A stretch of DNA of 64,000 nucleotides from Nocardioides seonyuensis (GTDB lineage Bacteria; Actinomycetota; Actinomycetes; Propionibacteriales; Nocardioidaceae): contig NZ_CP038436.1 of the NCBI RefSeq assembly GCF_004683965.1, positions 3,906,001 through 3,970,000 on the forward strand, written 5' to 3'. A model generated the notes under the pieces. That model worked only from the letters and a program-made list of their open reading frames with translations. It made no database searches and had not been told where the DNA came from. The translations under genes were made by a program, and so were the position numbers. Below are positions 1 through 9,526 of this stretch, piece by piece (position 1 is the stretch's first letter; each line of letters begins with the position of its first letter).

Positions 1-2
1 TG

Positions 3-458
3 CCCGTGCCCCTCTCTCGAGGTGGATCCCAGCCCGCCAAGGTCCTGGGCGACGCAGGAAGTGGTGGCGGTACGTCGGGTCGTGGCACGTCGCCCTCTCC
101 CTCCGGCGCTGGCGGCGGAGGTGGTGGCCCGGCACCTGCGGGCACCGTCGGCGGAAGCTCAGGTGGCAGCGCGGGCGGCGGCCCAGGCAGGAGCGCTGGT
201 AGTGCGTCGGGGGGCTCCAGCGGCGCCGGCTCCGCCGGAGGTGGCGCAGCTGGCGGTGCGGCTGCTGGGGGAGCCGTCGGAGCAGGGATCGTGGCCGCGA
301 AGGAAGCCGCCGCAGCCGGTCCCCGGCTGGGGCAGTTCGTCGCAGCCACGCCCGGCAACCACGCCGAGTCTGCACAGGCGCCCCGGAACGGGTCCGCGCC
401 TCCGCATGTTGCTGACACCACCCTGCCTGAGAAACCAGACCGGGGTGGGTCGCGATGA
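3..458 (+). CDS. TrbL/VirB6-like conjugation membrane protein, C-terminal part
   Basis: The frame is open at the window edge, so only the C-terminal ~150 residues are present. They are extremely rich in Gly, Ala and Ser, with a long low-complexity stretch over roughly the first 100 residues, followed by a short charged tail. Such Gly/Ala-rich tails are common on the polytopic TrbL/VirB6-like subunit encoded just upstream of SCO6880-family genes in actinobacterial conjugative elements. No membrane segment lies in the visible part, so the family call rests on composition and neighbourhood. The stop overlaps the next start as ATGA, indicating translational coupling. Confidence 0.5.
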   Translation, partial: PVPLSRGGSQPAKVLGDAGSGGGTSGRGTSPSPSGAGGGGGGPAPAGTVGGSSGGSAGGGPGRSAGSASGGSSGAGSAGGGAAGGAAAGGAVGAGIVAAKEAAAAGPRLGQFVAATPGNHAESAQAPRNGSAPPHVADTTLPEKPDRGGSR

Positions 459-1900
459 GTACGACGACCGAGCCGGGACTGACGCCGATCAAGTTCTCCC
501 GCCTCTCACGCCGCGGCGTACTGCTCGGCCTTTCCGGACCACAACTCACCGTCGTCGGCACGGCGGCCGGGTCTCTAATCCTGGCGCTGTACGTCGGTGC
601 CGCCCTGCTCGCCGTACCCGTCATCACGGCCTGCTTGAGCGTGGCATTCGTCAAGATCGGCGGCCGGACGCTCGTCGAGTGGGCACCCATCGCCACCGTC
701 TGGGCCTGGCGATCCACCGGCGGGCAACTCAACTACCGGCGACGCATCCTCAAACCACGTCCTGCTGGCACCCTCGCCCTCCCCGGGGACGCGGCTAGGT
801 TGCGGCAATGGGTCGACGTCGAGACCGGAGCGGTCATGGTGCACGACCCGCACGCCGCGACCCTGACCGCGATCATCGGCCTCACCCACCCCGCGTTCGT
901 CCTCCTCGACCCCTCGGAACAGGAACGCCGCGTCGTGACCTGGGGACGCGTTCTCGCCACCGCCTGCCGATCCGGACGGATCGCGTCGCTTCAGGTCATG
1001 GAACGCACGCTGCCCGAGTCCGGCAAAGGCCTCGCCGACTGGTGGCGGCGCCACGGCGCCCACGACAACACCTGGGTGTCGAAAACGTATGCGGAACTCG
1101 TCGACCGCGCCGGCCCCGCAGGTGAACGCCACGCAAGCACGATCTCAATCTCCCTCGACATGAAGACCGCCAGCAGGTCCGTCCGAGCCGCCGGAGGAGG
1201 AATGCGTGGGGCAGGCGCCGTACTACGGCAAGAGATGGCCACCATGGTCGCGGCTTTGAAGTCGGCCGACCTCTCCCCCGGCGACTGGCTCACCCCAGGC
1301 GACCTCGCCCTGATCCTTCGCTCCGCGTACGACCCCGCGGTGGCCGGCGCCCTCGAACGACACGGCGACCTCGGCCGCGACCTTGCCACCGCCGGCCCCG
1401 TAACCGTCACCGAATCCTGGGGTTCGCTGCGCAGCGACTCCGCGCACCACTGCGTCCTGTGGATCAGCGAATGGCCCCGCTCACTCGTCTTCCCAGGCTT
1501 CCTCGCGCCCCTGCTGCTGTCGTCGGGGGTGCGCCGCACCTTCACGCTGCTCTACACGCCGATGCGGACCGACCGTGCTGCCCGAGACATCCGCAAGAAG
1601 AAGACCGAGTACATCTCCGACGCCGCCCAGCGGCAGAAGATCGGCCAGATCGAAGACGCCCAACAATCAGCCGAATACCAGGACGTCCTCCAACAAGAAG
1701 CGGACCTCACCGCCGGCCACGGTGTCCTGCGCGTCACTGGTCTCGTCGCTATCAGCGCGACTGATCCCGACGAACTCGAGCGGGCCGTCGCCACTGTCGA
1801 GCAGGCCGCGATCCAGGCCTCGTGCGAAACCCGGCGGCTGTGGGGGCAGCAGGCTCAGGGCTTCGCCGCCGCGGCGCTGCCCGTGGCCAGAAGCATGTAG
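455..1900 (+). CDS. SCO6880-family conjugation protein
   Basis: A 481-residue protein of the SCO6880 type, conserved in actinobacterial conjugative elements and often annotated as PrgI-like or as a type IV secretion component. Two closely spaced hydrophobic segments (about residues 28-66) follow a short N-terminus containing a basic FSRLSRRG segment. The remainder is soluble, with an Arg/Lys-rich segment near residues 370-385 and a helical Gln-rich stretch after it. The gene starts inside the previous stop codon and lies upstream of the VirB4-like ATPase gene, as in related elements. It probably anchors or feeds the ATPase at the inner membrane; that role is inferred from context. Confidence 0.75.
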   Translation: MSTTTEPGLTPIKFSRLSRRGVLLGLSGPQLTVVGTAAGSLILALYVGAALLAVPVITACLSVAFVKIGGRTLVEWAPIATVWAWRSTGGQLNYRRRILKPRPAGTLALPGDAARLRQWVDVETGAVMVHDPHAATLTAIIGLTHPAFVLLDPSEQERRVVTWGRVLATACRSGRIASLQVMERTLPESGKGLADWWRRHGAHDNTWVSKTYAELVDRAGPAGERHASTISISLDMKTASRSVRAAGGGMRGAGAVLRQEMATMVAALKSADLSPGDWLTPGDLALILRSAYDPAVAGALERHGDLGRDLATAGPVTVTESWGSLRSDSAHHCVLWISEWPRSLVFPGFLAPLLLSSGVRRTFTLLYTPMRTDRAARDIRKKKTEYISDAAQRQKIGQIEDAQQSAEYQDVLQQEADLTAGHGVLRVTGLVAISATDPDELERAVATVEQAAIQASCETRRLWGQQAQGFAAAALPVARSM

Positions 1901-1971
1901 CTGTTCGAAAGCTCGTCCACATTTCGGCGAACGACTGACGGCCCATCAAGTGTTGCGGCATGCTCTTCCCC

Positions 1972-2007
1972 AGATCCCGCTGGAGACCCGAGACTCCGGC
2001 GGGATCT
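1972..2007 (+). terminator. Rho-independent terminator after the SCO6880-family gene
   Basis: A 9-bp perfect stem (AGATCCCGC / GCGGGATCT) is extended by a short GGAG/CTCC inner stem and followed by a T-rich run (TTCTGTTT) on the plus strand. It lies 70 bp after the stop at 1900 in a 207-bp intergenic gap. It would separate the two upstream conjugation genes from the rest. Confidence 0.75.
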
Positions 2008-2107
2008 TCTGTTTCCTGCCCGGCGGTCAAGTCGGCGCAGTGCAGCCCGGTTCGCTGTGGAAGGCATTCCCCGGACAACTGTCAGGGGCTCCTGAAACGA
2101 TGCGAAC

Positions 2108-3520
2108 ATGGACGAACATCAGGAGCCGGACGCCAACACTTCCGCAGGCACTGAGCCCGACCTCGACGGCGCTACGGTAGGCGCCGATCTCGATGTTGCG
2201 ACTGCCGAGCGCGAGATTTCAGACGCGGTCGGCGCCCGCCACTCACTGGCCCGCAAGTACGTCCGCCGAGTGAGGCGCCGCCACCCTGAGGCCTCCCCGG
2301 CAGAGGTTGTCACGCTCCTCGAGCGCCACTACGTCACCGCCATCAGCGTCGCAGGAGGCGTTGCAACCGCTGGCACGATCGCCGCAAGCGTCGGGCTGTC
2401 GCTCATTCCAGGAGCCTCCGCAGGCAAGGAGGCTGGCAAGGTAGGCGCGAAGGTGGCCGCGAAGAAGGTGGCAGCCAAAGCCGCGGCAAAGACCGCTGCC
2501 AAGGCAGCCGCGGCGAACATGGCGCGGACAGGTGTTGCGCGCATGGTGCCCGCTGGCGACGAGCGCCTGCAGTTCGAAATCACCGCGGTCTTTGCTTTGG
2601 CGCTCGCGGAGATCCACGGCATGCGCCTCGACCAGGACCAGTCGAAGGCCTTGGTCTACGGGCTTTCGAACGACCGAGTGAGCCAGAAGCAGATCTCGGC
2701 CATGGCGAACGATGTCGCGCGCGCTACGCGCTCCGCGAGCGGCCTCGGGGAGCAGTTGGCATCCGCTCAAGATGATTGGTCACACTGGGCCAACACCCTT
2801 GCCTCTCAACTCCCCGGAACAGCCGCTGGCGATCTGGTCCGCACCGTTCAAACCGGTCAGCTCGACACCATGCGCGGCGGCCTCTCTGATGGCCAGCAGT
2901 CGATCGTCGAGTACGGCGTCGGAGCCGTTGCTGGCGGGATGACGCGCTTCGTCTTCGGCCGGGAGGTTGTCAGTGCAGCGCGTGTCGCCTTCGCTGAGGC
3001 ACCGGAGGAGTTCCCTGCACATCTCGCCGCCGAGTCGGCGACGGCCGGCGATGAGCATGAGCCGAACCGTGCGTTTTCTGCTTTGGACGACGCCGCCAAG
3101 TCGACCTCAGGGTGGGTGTCCTCCACCGCCAACAAGGCGACCCGGGTCTTCCGGAACGTTGATCTGGACGGCGACGGCATTCCCGACGAAGCGCAGGCCA
3201 TTACCGCCTTGAAGAACGCTGGCGGAGCAATCGGCGGAGCGGGGTCCACCGTCACACGTGCGTTCCGACGGGTCGATCGTGACGGAGACGGTGTGCCTGA
3301 CGACCGGGCAGCTTTGACTGCACTCCGCGATATGCGCGGCGCGGCGGCTTCGAAGCTCAAGCGGCCCAAGCCGACGTCCGATGCGAGGGAGGACCGGGTG
3401 GAACGGCAGGAGCTGAAGACCCAGGTTGACGAGTTGATGCGCCAGTACCAGGACGGCGAGATCGACGGCGAGACCTACGCACAGCTCATGATGGAGCTGA
3501 CTACGTCGGCGCAGGACTGA
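2108..3520 (+). CDS. Ala/Lys-rich protein with two EF-hand-like loops and a SHOCT-like tail
   Basis: A 470-residue protein. Residues ~40-80 are basic and helical. Residues ~80-100 are hydrophobic and followed by an Ala/Lys tract (about 103-140), so a membrane association is possible. Two Ca-binding-type loops of the pattern DxDxDGxxD lie at D352-D360 and D390-D398, each followed by an A-I/L-TALK/R helix. The last ~35 residues match the SHOCT pattern, a short helical hairpin ending in a Gly-containing turn. I recognise it as a conserved conjugation-locus unknown; no enzymatic function can be assigned. It sits alone between a terminator and the next gene. Confidence 0.7.
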   Translation: MDEHQEPDANTSAGTEPDLDGATVGADLDVATAEREISDAVGARHSLARKYVRRVRRRHPEASPAEVVTLLERHYVTAISVAGGVATAGTIAASVGLSLIPGASAGKEAGKVGAKVAAKKVAAKAAAKTAAKAAAANMARTGVARMVPAGDERLQFEITAVFALALAEIHGMRLDQDQSKALVYGLSNDRVSQKQISAMANDVARATRSASGLGEQLASAQDDWSHWANTLASQLPGTAAGDLVRTVQTGQLDTMRGGLSDGQQSIVEYGVGAVAGGMTRFVFGREVVSAARVAFAEAPEEFPAHLAAESATAGDEHEPNRAFSALDDAAKSTSGWVSSTANKATRVFRNVDLDGDGIPDEAQAITALKNAGGAIGGAGSTVTRAFRRVDRDGDGVPDDRAALTALRDMRGAAASKLKRPKPTSDAREDRVERQELKTQVDELMRQYQDGEIDGETYAQLMMELTTSAQD

Positions 3521-3646
3521 CCGGCGTCCCCTCGCCCGACGACTCATTTCGGGTTCACGTTCGTAGGTCAAGTGTGCTTCCCGCATTCAATGGCGGCCGC
3601 GTGCGCACCTCCTCGATGAGACCCATCGATCCAGGAGCCTGCTGCG

Positions 3647-4048
3647 ATGCCTACCTTCAACGACCCGACCGCCGATGCCGACGAACTCCGCGAAGCCGCC
3701 CGCGGTCTCGCGCACGCCACCAGATCCATGAACAACTCCACTGCGGTCTACCCCGTCCTGGGTGCCCTCACTGCGTCGCTCGCCTCGATGTCACAGTCCT
3801 TGCATCAACTCGGGGATCTCCACGACCAGCCGGCCAAGTGCGGGGTGAGCGCCATTGGCGACGCGCAGGCGGGGCGCGCGGCGTCGTACCGCGTCGCGTG
3901 GGAGCTCCACCGCGCGGCGGAGATGCTCCAGCAGGTCGCCGAGTGCATCGACCGGGCCCACGAGATCGAGGCGAGCATGACCTACGCCACCAGCACGCCG
4001 GAACGTCCACACCGGCATCCAGCCCCGAACGCCGGGCTGTCTCTGTGA
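3647..4048 (+). CDS. Small helical conjugation-locus protein
   Basis: A 133-residue hypothetical protein, mostly helical through residue ~110 and ending in a Pro/His-rich tail. It has no membrane segment or recognisable catalytic motif. Its stop codon overlaps the GTG start of the VirB4-like ATPase gene by four bases, so the two are probably translated together. The ATG at 3647 is the first good start; an overlapping longer frame through this region is the out-of-gene extension of the ATPase frame. A small protein preceding the ATPase gene recurs in related elements, suggesting an accessory transfer role (inference). Confidence 0.65.
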   Translation: MPTFNDPTADADELREAARGLAHATRSMNNSTAVYPVLGALTASLASMSQSLHQLGDLHDQPAKCGVSAIGDAQAGRAASYRVAWELHRAAEMLQQVAECIDRAHEIEASMTYATSTPERPHRHPAPNAGLSL

Positions 4049-5529
4049 CCGACGACGAGCGGCTGCACACCTCGGTCCTCGTGTCGCCGACCAAGGAGCG
4101 GCGGCGCGACCGCAAATTCCGGGACGGCGCGGCTCGTTCGATGGCCCAGCACGACCGCGACACCCGCCGAACGTCGGCCAAGCAGGCGTACGACGACCTC
4201 AAGGCTGAGCGCCGCGCGACCGCCGTGCTGCCGAAGGCTGGCGAGCCTGGTCCAGCAGCGCTGCGAACCTTTGGCCGGTTCAAGCTCCCCCGGCACCAGG
4301 ACACCTCCGCGACCCTCGCTGGGGCGTACCCGTTCCTCGCCGAAGGCGGCTTGAGCAGCGAGGGCGTGTTCGTGGGCCAGGACCTCTACTCCGGATCCTC
4401 CTTCGTCTACGACCCGTGGATCCTTTACGCGCGGGGACTCATCACCGCACCGAACCTCGTCCTCGCCGGCATCGTCGGTTCGGGCAAGTCGTCACTGGCC
4501 AAGAGCCTCTACACGCGATCGATCCCTTTCGGTCGCCGTGTGTACGTCCCTGGTGACCCGAAGGGTGAACACACCGCTGTCGCCGAAGCCGTCGGTGGGC
4601 GAGCCATCGCACTCGGGCATGGAATGATCAACCGGCTCAACCCACTCGACGAAGGCCACCGGCCCGTTGGACTCGACGACGCCCAATGGTCCAGCCAAGT
4701 CGCATCGCGCCGACGCGACCTGGTCGGCGCACTCGCCGAAACGGTTCTCGAGCGGCGGTTGACCCCGCTCGAGCACACGGCTGTCGACATCGCCATCGAC
4801 CGCACCGTCCGCGGTTCCGACGTACCAGTCCTCCCCATGATCGTCGATCGACTCCTCAGCCCGGATCAGGTCGATGACCCCAACGGTCGCCTCACCGAGG
4901 ACGCGCGACTCGTCGGCCACGCCCTGCGCCGACTCGTCGCCGGCGACCTCGCCGGCTTGTTCGACGGCCCATCAACAGTGAGGTTCGACCCGGCTCTGCC
5001 AATGATCTCCCTCGACCTCTCCCGCGTCGCCGAGAACGCGACCCTCATCTCGGTCCTGATGACATGCGCATCAGCGTGGATGGAATCCGCACTCATGGAC
5101 CCCGCGGGCGGGCAACGCTGGGTCGTGTACGACGAAGCCTGGCGGCTCATGTCCCACCCCGCACTGCTGCGCAGGATGGACGCCCAATGGCGGATGGCCA
5201 GGCACTACGGGATCGCCAACATGCTGATCTTCCACAAGCTCACCGACCTCGACAACGTCGGTGACTCCGGCTCCGCCATGCGCGCCCTCGCCTCATCACT
5301 GCTCGCCAACGCTGAGACCCGGATCGTGTACCGGCAAGAGGCAGATCAACTCGGCGCCACCTCGACCGCGCTCGGACTGACCGGCACCGAGCAGGCGCTC
5401 ATCCCCACCCTCGGCACGGGTCAAGGGCTCTGGCGGATCAAAGATCGCTCATTCGTGGTCCAGCATCAGATGCATCCAGACGAACTCCGAGTCTTCGACA
5501 CCTCCAGCCGAATGTTGACTGGCGCTTGA
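4045..5529 (+). CDS. VirB4/TraC-like conjugation ATPase
   Basis: A 494-residue cytoplasmic ATPase predicted to energise the mating-channel secretion system. Walker A is GIVGSGKS (G142-S149) and Walker B is WVVYDEAW with D363/E364, followed by the RMARHYG and HKLTDL segments typical of VirB4/TraC-type ATPases. The N-terminal ~60 residues are basic and probably flexible. The GTG at 4045 was chosen because it overlaps the preceding stop as GTGA and is where VirB4-like sequence begins; the frame stays open upstream to 3574 without similarity. It is shorter than Gram-negative VirB4 (about 800 residues) but a common length for the actinobacterial version. Confidence 0.85.
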   Translation: MTDDERLHTSVLVSPTKERRRDRKFRDGAARSMAQHDRDTRRTSAKQAYDDLKAERRATAVLPKAGEPGPAALRTFGRFKLPRHQDTSATLAGAYPFLAEGGLSSEGVFVGQDLYSGSSFVYDPWILYARGLITAPNLVLAGIVGSGKSSLAKSLYTRSIPFGRRVYVPGDPKGEHTAVAEAVGGRAIALGHGMINRLNPLDEGHRPVGLDDAQWSSQVASRRRDLVGALAETVLERRLTPLEHTAVDIAIDRTVRGSDVPVLPMIVDRLLSPDQVDDPNGRLTEDARLVGHALRRLVAGDLAGLFDGPSTVRFDPALPMISLDLSRVAENATLISVLMTCASAWMESALMDPAGGQRWVVYDEAWRLMSHPALLRRMDAQWRMARHYGIANMLIFHKLTDLDNVGDSGSAMRALASSLLANAETRIVYRQEADQLGATSTALGLTGTEQALIPTLGTGQGLWRIKDRSFVVQHQMHPDELRVFDTSSRMLTGA

Positions 5530-5710
5530 GACGGCGGCGTCCCCGCCCGCTACGGAGTAGCCCTGTTCGCCCAGAATGACGTACGAAATATGCCAAGGCG
5601 CCGCTGTGGTCTAAAGCCGGCGCCGCGCCATGCCATCCGCCGTCAGTGGCGGAGAGCGTCGCCTGTCGGACCTCTCAGGAAGGATAGGAGGCGACAGCGA
5701 AGGAGCAGCA

Positions 5711-8700
5711 ATGGTGGATCCACTTACCGCGGCAGCGGCAGCATCTGCGGCGACCGGTACGGCCAAGGGAATCAGCGGTGCCGCTGGAAGGCAGATAGTC
5801 GTGTTCCTCGGGAAGCGGACCCAGCGCATCCGGGTCGCCCGAGCCGTCTCGAAGAAGGCGAAGTCTGAGGGCATCGAGGTCGGTTGGCGGACACTGGCTT
5901 CCTGGTTGAAGACCGAGGACGTGCGTGAAGCTGTTACAAAAGGCGACACCGATCAGCTCCAAAGCGCGCTTGAGCGGTTGGAGTTCACAATGGTGGATGC
6001 TGCCAACCTGGACATTGCCGCGGCTGTCGCGAGGGTGGTCGAACTCATTCGCAATGAAGCCCTGCGCCGGGAGACCGTAAACGACGGCCGAGTGGCACAA
6101 ACGCTTCGTCTCGAACAGACGATTAAGACCACGGCCAGCGAGCAACGAGCGCTGCTCACAGCAGGCGGCGACGAGGTCGCGTTCACGACCGCCCTGGAGA
6201 AGCTCCATCCCTGGCGAGCAACAGCGGCCCGCGACCTCGCAGCCCAATGGACGCCCTTTCGGGGACTTGTGATCACCCTCGCCGGCGAGCGTGATCGACG
6301 GAGCCTCTTAGAACAGTGGGCAACCGCTCCCCCGGCCGCCATGGCAGACGCTCCCGCCGAAGCATGGTGCTGGCTCGCATGCGTCGCCGGCGATTACGGG
6401 GCCAGCGTGGCAGTCGTGGAGTTCGTCGCGAAGGGAGTCGACGCGGGTGCCTCTGCCTCGTACTGGTGGGCCCGAGCCGGCCTGAGCATCGGAACCGGCA
6501 CGCCACAAGACGCCGCGCTTGCAAGAGATCTGTGGTCGCGTTCGGTCCCGAAGCACCCACTCGCTGCAGCGGGCGAAGCAATCGAGAAGGGCGACTACTC
6601 GCCTGCCGAGGAGGTCCTCGAATCCTGGGACGCGGACGATCCCAACGACCAGTCGATCAAGTCCATTCTGCAGACCGCGGCAGCAACCGGTCGCGGCGAC
6701 TTCAATCGGGCCATCCAGATCGGAATCGAAGGCGCAGCCGACCATCCCGAGGGCAGCGGCAACACGCTGCGTACCGCCGAGGCCCTGCTCTCACGCGGCC
6801 ACCACGGGCTGAGCGAACACCCGCTCAGCGACTTTGCCCGCGCCTTCGACCTGGCCATCCAGGCTCGCGACTCCCGTCGAACATGGCTCGGCGACAGTGT
6901 CGCCCCGATCCTGACAGCGGTGAAAGCATCCGCGCTGGCCACCGACATCGACCGGGCATGGCGCCTCACGCAAGCTCCGCCAGAGGGAACCGCTCTCCCA
7001 CACGAGGCTCGCGACATCCGACTACGACGAGAGTCGGCGATTCTTGCCGCCGCAATGGGCAGATTCGAGAACGCGCAGGCAGTGGCCGAGTCTCTCGATG
7101 ATCCGTTCGTTACTCACACCGTCGCCGGTTGGAAGGCCTTCGCAGACGACCGTCCCGACGACGCCGAGGATGCCTGGCTCCAAGCCTGGGAACACGCTCC
7201 GAATGACACATCGCGGCTCCAGACCGCGTCCGCCCTGGCACCGCTGGGCAAGCGCCTCCCCGACCTGGGTTCCCTGCCCGACGAGTACAGCTTGGCCGTC
7301 GACCACATCAAGACCATCCACGAGGTGATGAGCAGCGACGAGGACATGTCGTTGCTTCGTGTCAGGGCCCGCGATTCTGAGCAGCTCACCGTCCTCCTTG
7401 CAGAACGGCTCGTCGCGCAGGGGAAAGTTGCAGACGCGGCCGCAGTCCTTGAAGCCGGCGGCGCCCGCTGGAACCACCCTCTGATGATGAGGATGGCCGC
7501 ATCACGGTACGAGAGCGCCGGGGCCTACGAGAAAGCGTTCGACGTGGCCGCCACGGCGCTGTCGCTCGGCGGCCCGACCTGGGCGGGACGCCTGGAAACC
7601 CTGATGATCCAGTTTGACTCGCTGGAGTCACGAGGTGAGTTTTCGCGGTCGTTGGCCGTCGTGCGTGAGATGGCCACCATCGCGCCAGGGAACCTCACCG
7701 TCCGCTGGGCCCTAGTGCACAGCCTGGTCCGAGCGGGCAGCATCGAGGACGCTTGGCGTGCCCTCACCCACGAGGGCAGGCCGGTCGACCCGCGCGACCC
7801 CGCCGACGCCCGGACTTGGATCGGCCTGACAGCAGAGTGCGACGACAGCCCAGAGTTCGTCCAACGCTCCCTCGAGACGATGAGCGCCTGGGTCCACGAG
7901 CCTGACACCGTCGGCGTGTTCCTCATCCAGATTTACCGCGGGCTCACCCGCCACGCACGCGACGTCGCCGACGCCGACATCGCCGAGCTTCACAAGGCGA
8001 CCGCAGACTTCACCGCGGCGCATCCCGAGAACCAAGTGTTCCGGTCGTTCACGCTGGACGAGAACGACATCGTCGGTTCACTGACGACAATGCTCAAGAA
8101 CCGAACAGCAGAAGACCCGGCGATCAAAGACCTTCGCGAACGCGTAGGACGTGGCGAACTACCGCTCGGATTCGTCGTCGAATTGACGAGCCGAACCTAT
8201 GTCGAAGTCTGCATTATGACCGGCGCAGGCCTCGTGTTCAGCCACATGCCGCCAGCCGCCGAGGCCGGCCAAGCGGTCGCTGCGGCCGCCCTGGGCTCTC
8301 GAGTCGTCATCGACGGCTCTGCGGCGGCGACGCTCTCGCTCCTCAACCCGGCGATCGTCGACAGGCTGATCGGTGCTTTTCTGGATCTGGGAACGACGGA
8401 CTCCGCCTACCGCGACGCGCTCGGCGCCCAGCAGAGCCTCAACATGCGGTCGACCATGACCTTGGGCTGGGACGACAAGCAAGCGCGTCCGCTGATTACC
8501 GAGACAAGCGAGGAGGAAGCCGACGCCTTCGCACGTCGCGCAGACCGGGTCGTTGACCTGTTGGCCCGCTCTGAGCGCCGGGGCTGGCCCGGACTCAAGC
8601 GGTTCGCGGAGTTCTCTGGCGACGGAATCTGGCTCAGCTCCCTCGACCTAGCCATGTCCGAGGGGCGGCCCTTCTGGTGCGACGACCGATCCCTTCGCCA

Positions 8701-9346
8701 GATGGCCGCCTCCGAAGGCGCTCAAACGTTCGGCACCGTCGACCTCCTCGCGGCTCTGGAAGCTGCCGGCCTACTCGATCACGACCTCGGGATCGCCGCA
8801 CGCGCCAGCCTGGTCGCCGGCTACCACGTAGACCTGGACTTCGACGCGGACGTACTGACGCTCGCCGCCGAACTCGACAACTGGAGGCCCAAGGGCGCCG
8901 CCGCCGCACTTACACGCACCCACTCTTGGGTCGACCCCGCCGCATGCGTCCGATTCGCCAGCACAGCCATGGCCCGGGTCGCGCCCACGTCCCCGGCAGC
9001 CATTGCGGACTGGACAGCCGCAGTAGCGCTCGGCTTGGTCCGCATCACCGACGGGAGCGTCGAAGCCGCTTCGCAAAACCTGAAGATTCTTCTCACCCAC
9101 CAGTTCTCCCAGCCGTGGCTACGTCCCGACACCCTGCCGTTCGTGATGCAAGGCATCCGAACAGCCGTCGACGACCTGCCCGGCACCACCGACCCGCTGC
9201 CGGCGGTACTTGCCCACACGTACAGTCAGATCGCAGGGAAGCATGGCGCTTGTCAGGCCGCTGAGTTCCTGTTGATGTTGGTCGCGAACCTGGGCGACCA
9301 GGAGAGGGCCACCGCAGCCAGAGTCATCCTCACGAGCGAGACGTAG
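5711..9346 (+). CDS. Large TPR-like protein with C-terminal PIN-like domain
   Basis: A 1,211-residue protein encoded as cargo between conjugation genes. The first ~50 residues are an Ala/Gly-rich helical leader. Residues ~60-150 are helical, and ~150-800 form a long alpha-solenoid resembling TPR repeats, with recurrent A-x2-L/W-x-A helices. Residues ~835-1030 resemble a PIN nuclease: a hydrophobic strand ending in D868 (VVIDGS), a helix containing D979, and the motif WCDDRS with D991/D992 followed by a TFGTVDLL segment. The final ~180 residues are helical. The start ATG has a good ribosome site (AAGGAG). PIN enzymes are metal-dependent ribonucleases; a defence or RNA-cleavage role is inferred. 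Predicted TPR-PIN conflict systems exist, but I cannot confirm membership. Confidence 0.65.
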   Translation: MVDPLTAAAAASAATGTAKGISGAAGRQIVVFLGKRTQRIRVARAVSKKAKSEGIEVGWRTLASWLKTEDVREAVTKGDTDQLQSALERLEFTMVDAANLDIAAAVARVVELIRNEALRRETVNDGRVAQTLRLEQTIKTTASEQRALLTAGGDEVAFTTALEKLHPWRATAARDLAAQWTPFRGLVITLAGERDRRSLLEQWATAPPAAMADAPAEAWCWLACVAGDYGASVAVVEFVAKGVDAGASASYWWARAGLSIGTGTPQDAALARDLWSRSVPKHPLAAAGEAIEKGDYSPAEEVLESWDADDPNDQSIKSILQTAAATGRGDFNRAIQIGIEGAADHPEGSGNTLRTAEALLSRGHHGLSEHPLSDFARAFDLAIQARDSRRTWLGDSVAPILTAVKASALATDIDRAWRLTQAPPEGTALPHEARDIRLRRESAILAAAMGRFENAQAVAESLDDPFVTHTVAGWKAFADDRPDDAEDAWLQAWEHAPNDTSRLQTASALAPLGKRLPDLGSLPDEYSLAVDHIKTIHEVMSSDEDMSLLRVRARDSEQLTVLLAERLVAQGKVADAAAVLEAGGARWNHPLMMRMAASRYESAGAYEKAFDVAATALSLGGPTWAGRLETLMIQFDSLESRGEFSRSLAVVREMATIAPGNLTVRWALVHSLVRAGSIEDAWRALTHEGRPVDPRDPADARTWIGLTAECDDSPEFVQRSLETMSAWVHEPDTVGVFLIQIYRGLTRHARDVADADIAELHKATADFTAAHPENQVFRSFTLDENDIVGSLTTMLKNRTAEDPAIKDLRERVGRGELPLGFVVELTSRTYVEVCIMTGAGLVFSHMPPAAEAGQAVAAAALGSRVVIDGSAAATLSLLNPAIVDRLIGAFLDLGTTDSAYRDALGAQQSLNMRSTMTLGWDDKQARPLITETSEEEADAFARRADRVVDLLARSERRGWPGLKRFAEFSGDGIWLSSLDLAMSEGRPFWCDDRSLRQMAASEGAQTFGTVDLLAALEAAGLLDHDLGIAARASLVAGYHVDLDFDADVLTLAAELDNWRPKGAAAALTRTHSWVDPAACVRFASTAMARVAPTSPAAIADWTAAVALGLVRITDGSVEAASQNLKILLTHQFSQPWLRPDTLPFVMQGIRTAVDDLPGTTDPLPAVLAHTYSQIAGKHGACQAAEFLLMLVANLGDQERATAARVILTSET

Positions 9347-9361
9347 CCGCTTGTCGACGTA

Positions 9362-9526
9362 TCAGTCGCCGAAATGCTCGCGAACTTGGTCCGCCTGCTC
9401 TTAGGAGAGCTCCCACCGGCGATACGGAGCGCTCTGCCAGCCTTGGTCGCGCAGCCACTGACGGATCGTTGTGGGACTGAGGCTGAGCTCTACCGAGAGC
9501 TGCCTGGGGGTGATCGGCTCGGTCAT
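9362..9526 (-). pseudogene. Small HTH protein gene interrupted by an in-frame TAA
   Basis: Read on the minus strand from the ATG at 9526, the frame gives a 41-residue HTH-like peptide (TPRQLSVELSLSPTTIRQWL, then an RDQGW motif), stops at TAA (9403-9401), and continues in the same frame for 12 more codons (EQADQVREHFGD) to a TGA. The continuation matches how such small MerR/Lsr2-tail-like HTH proteins normally end (WELTPEQADQVREHF), so the TAA looks like a point mutation, perhaps from GAA. It lies between two convergent cargo genes. The remaining gap up to 9646 shows nothing I can identify. Confidence 0.55.

Noticed and set aside
3574..4044. N-terminal extension of the VirB4-like frame
   Set aside because: It covers another gene in a different frame and looks like Arg-rich noise; the GTG at 4045 is coupled to the upstream stop.
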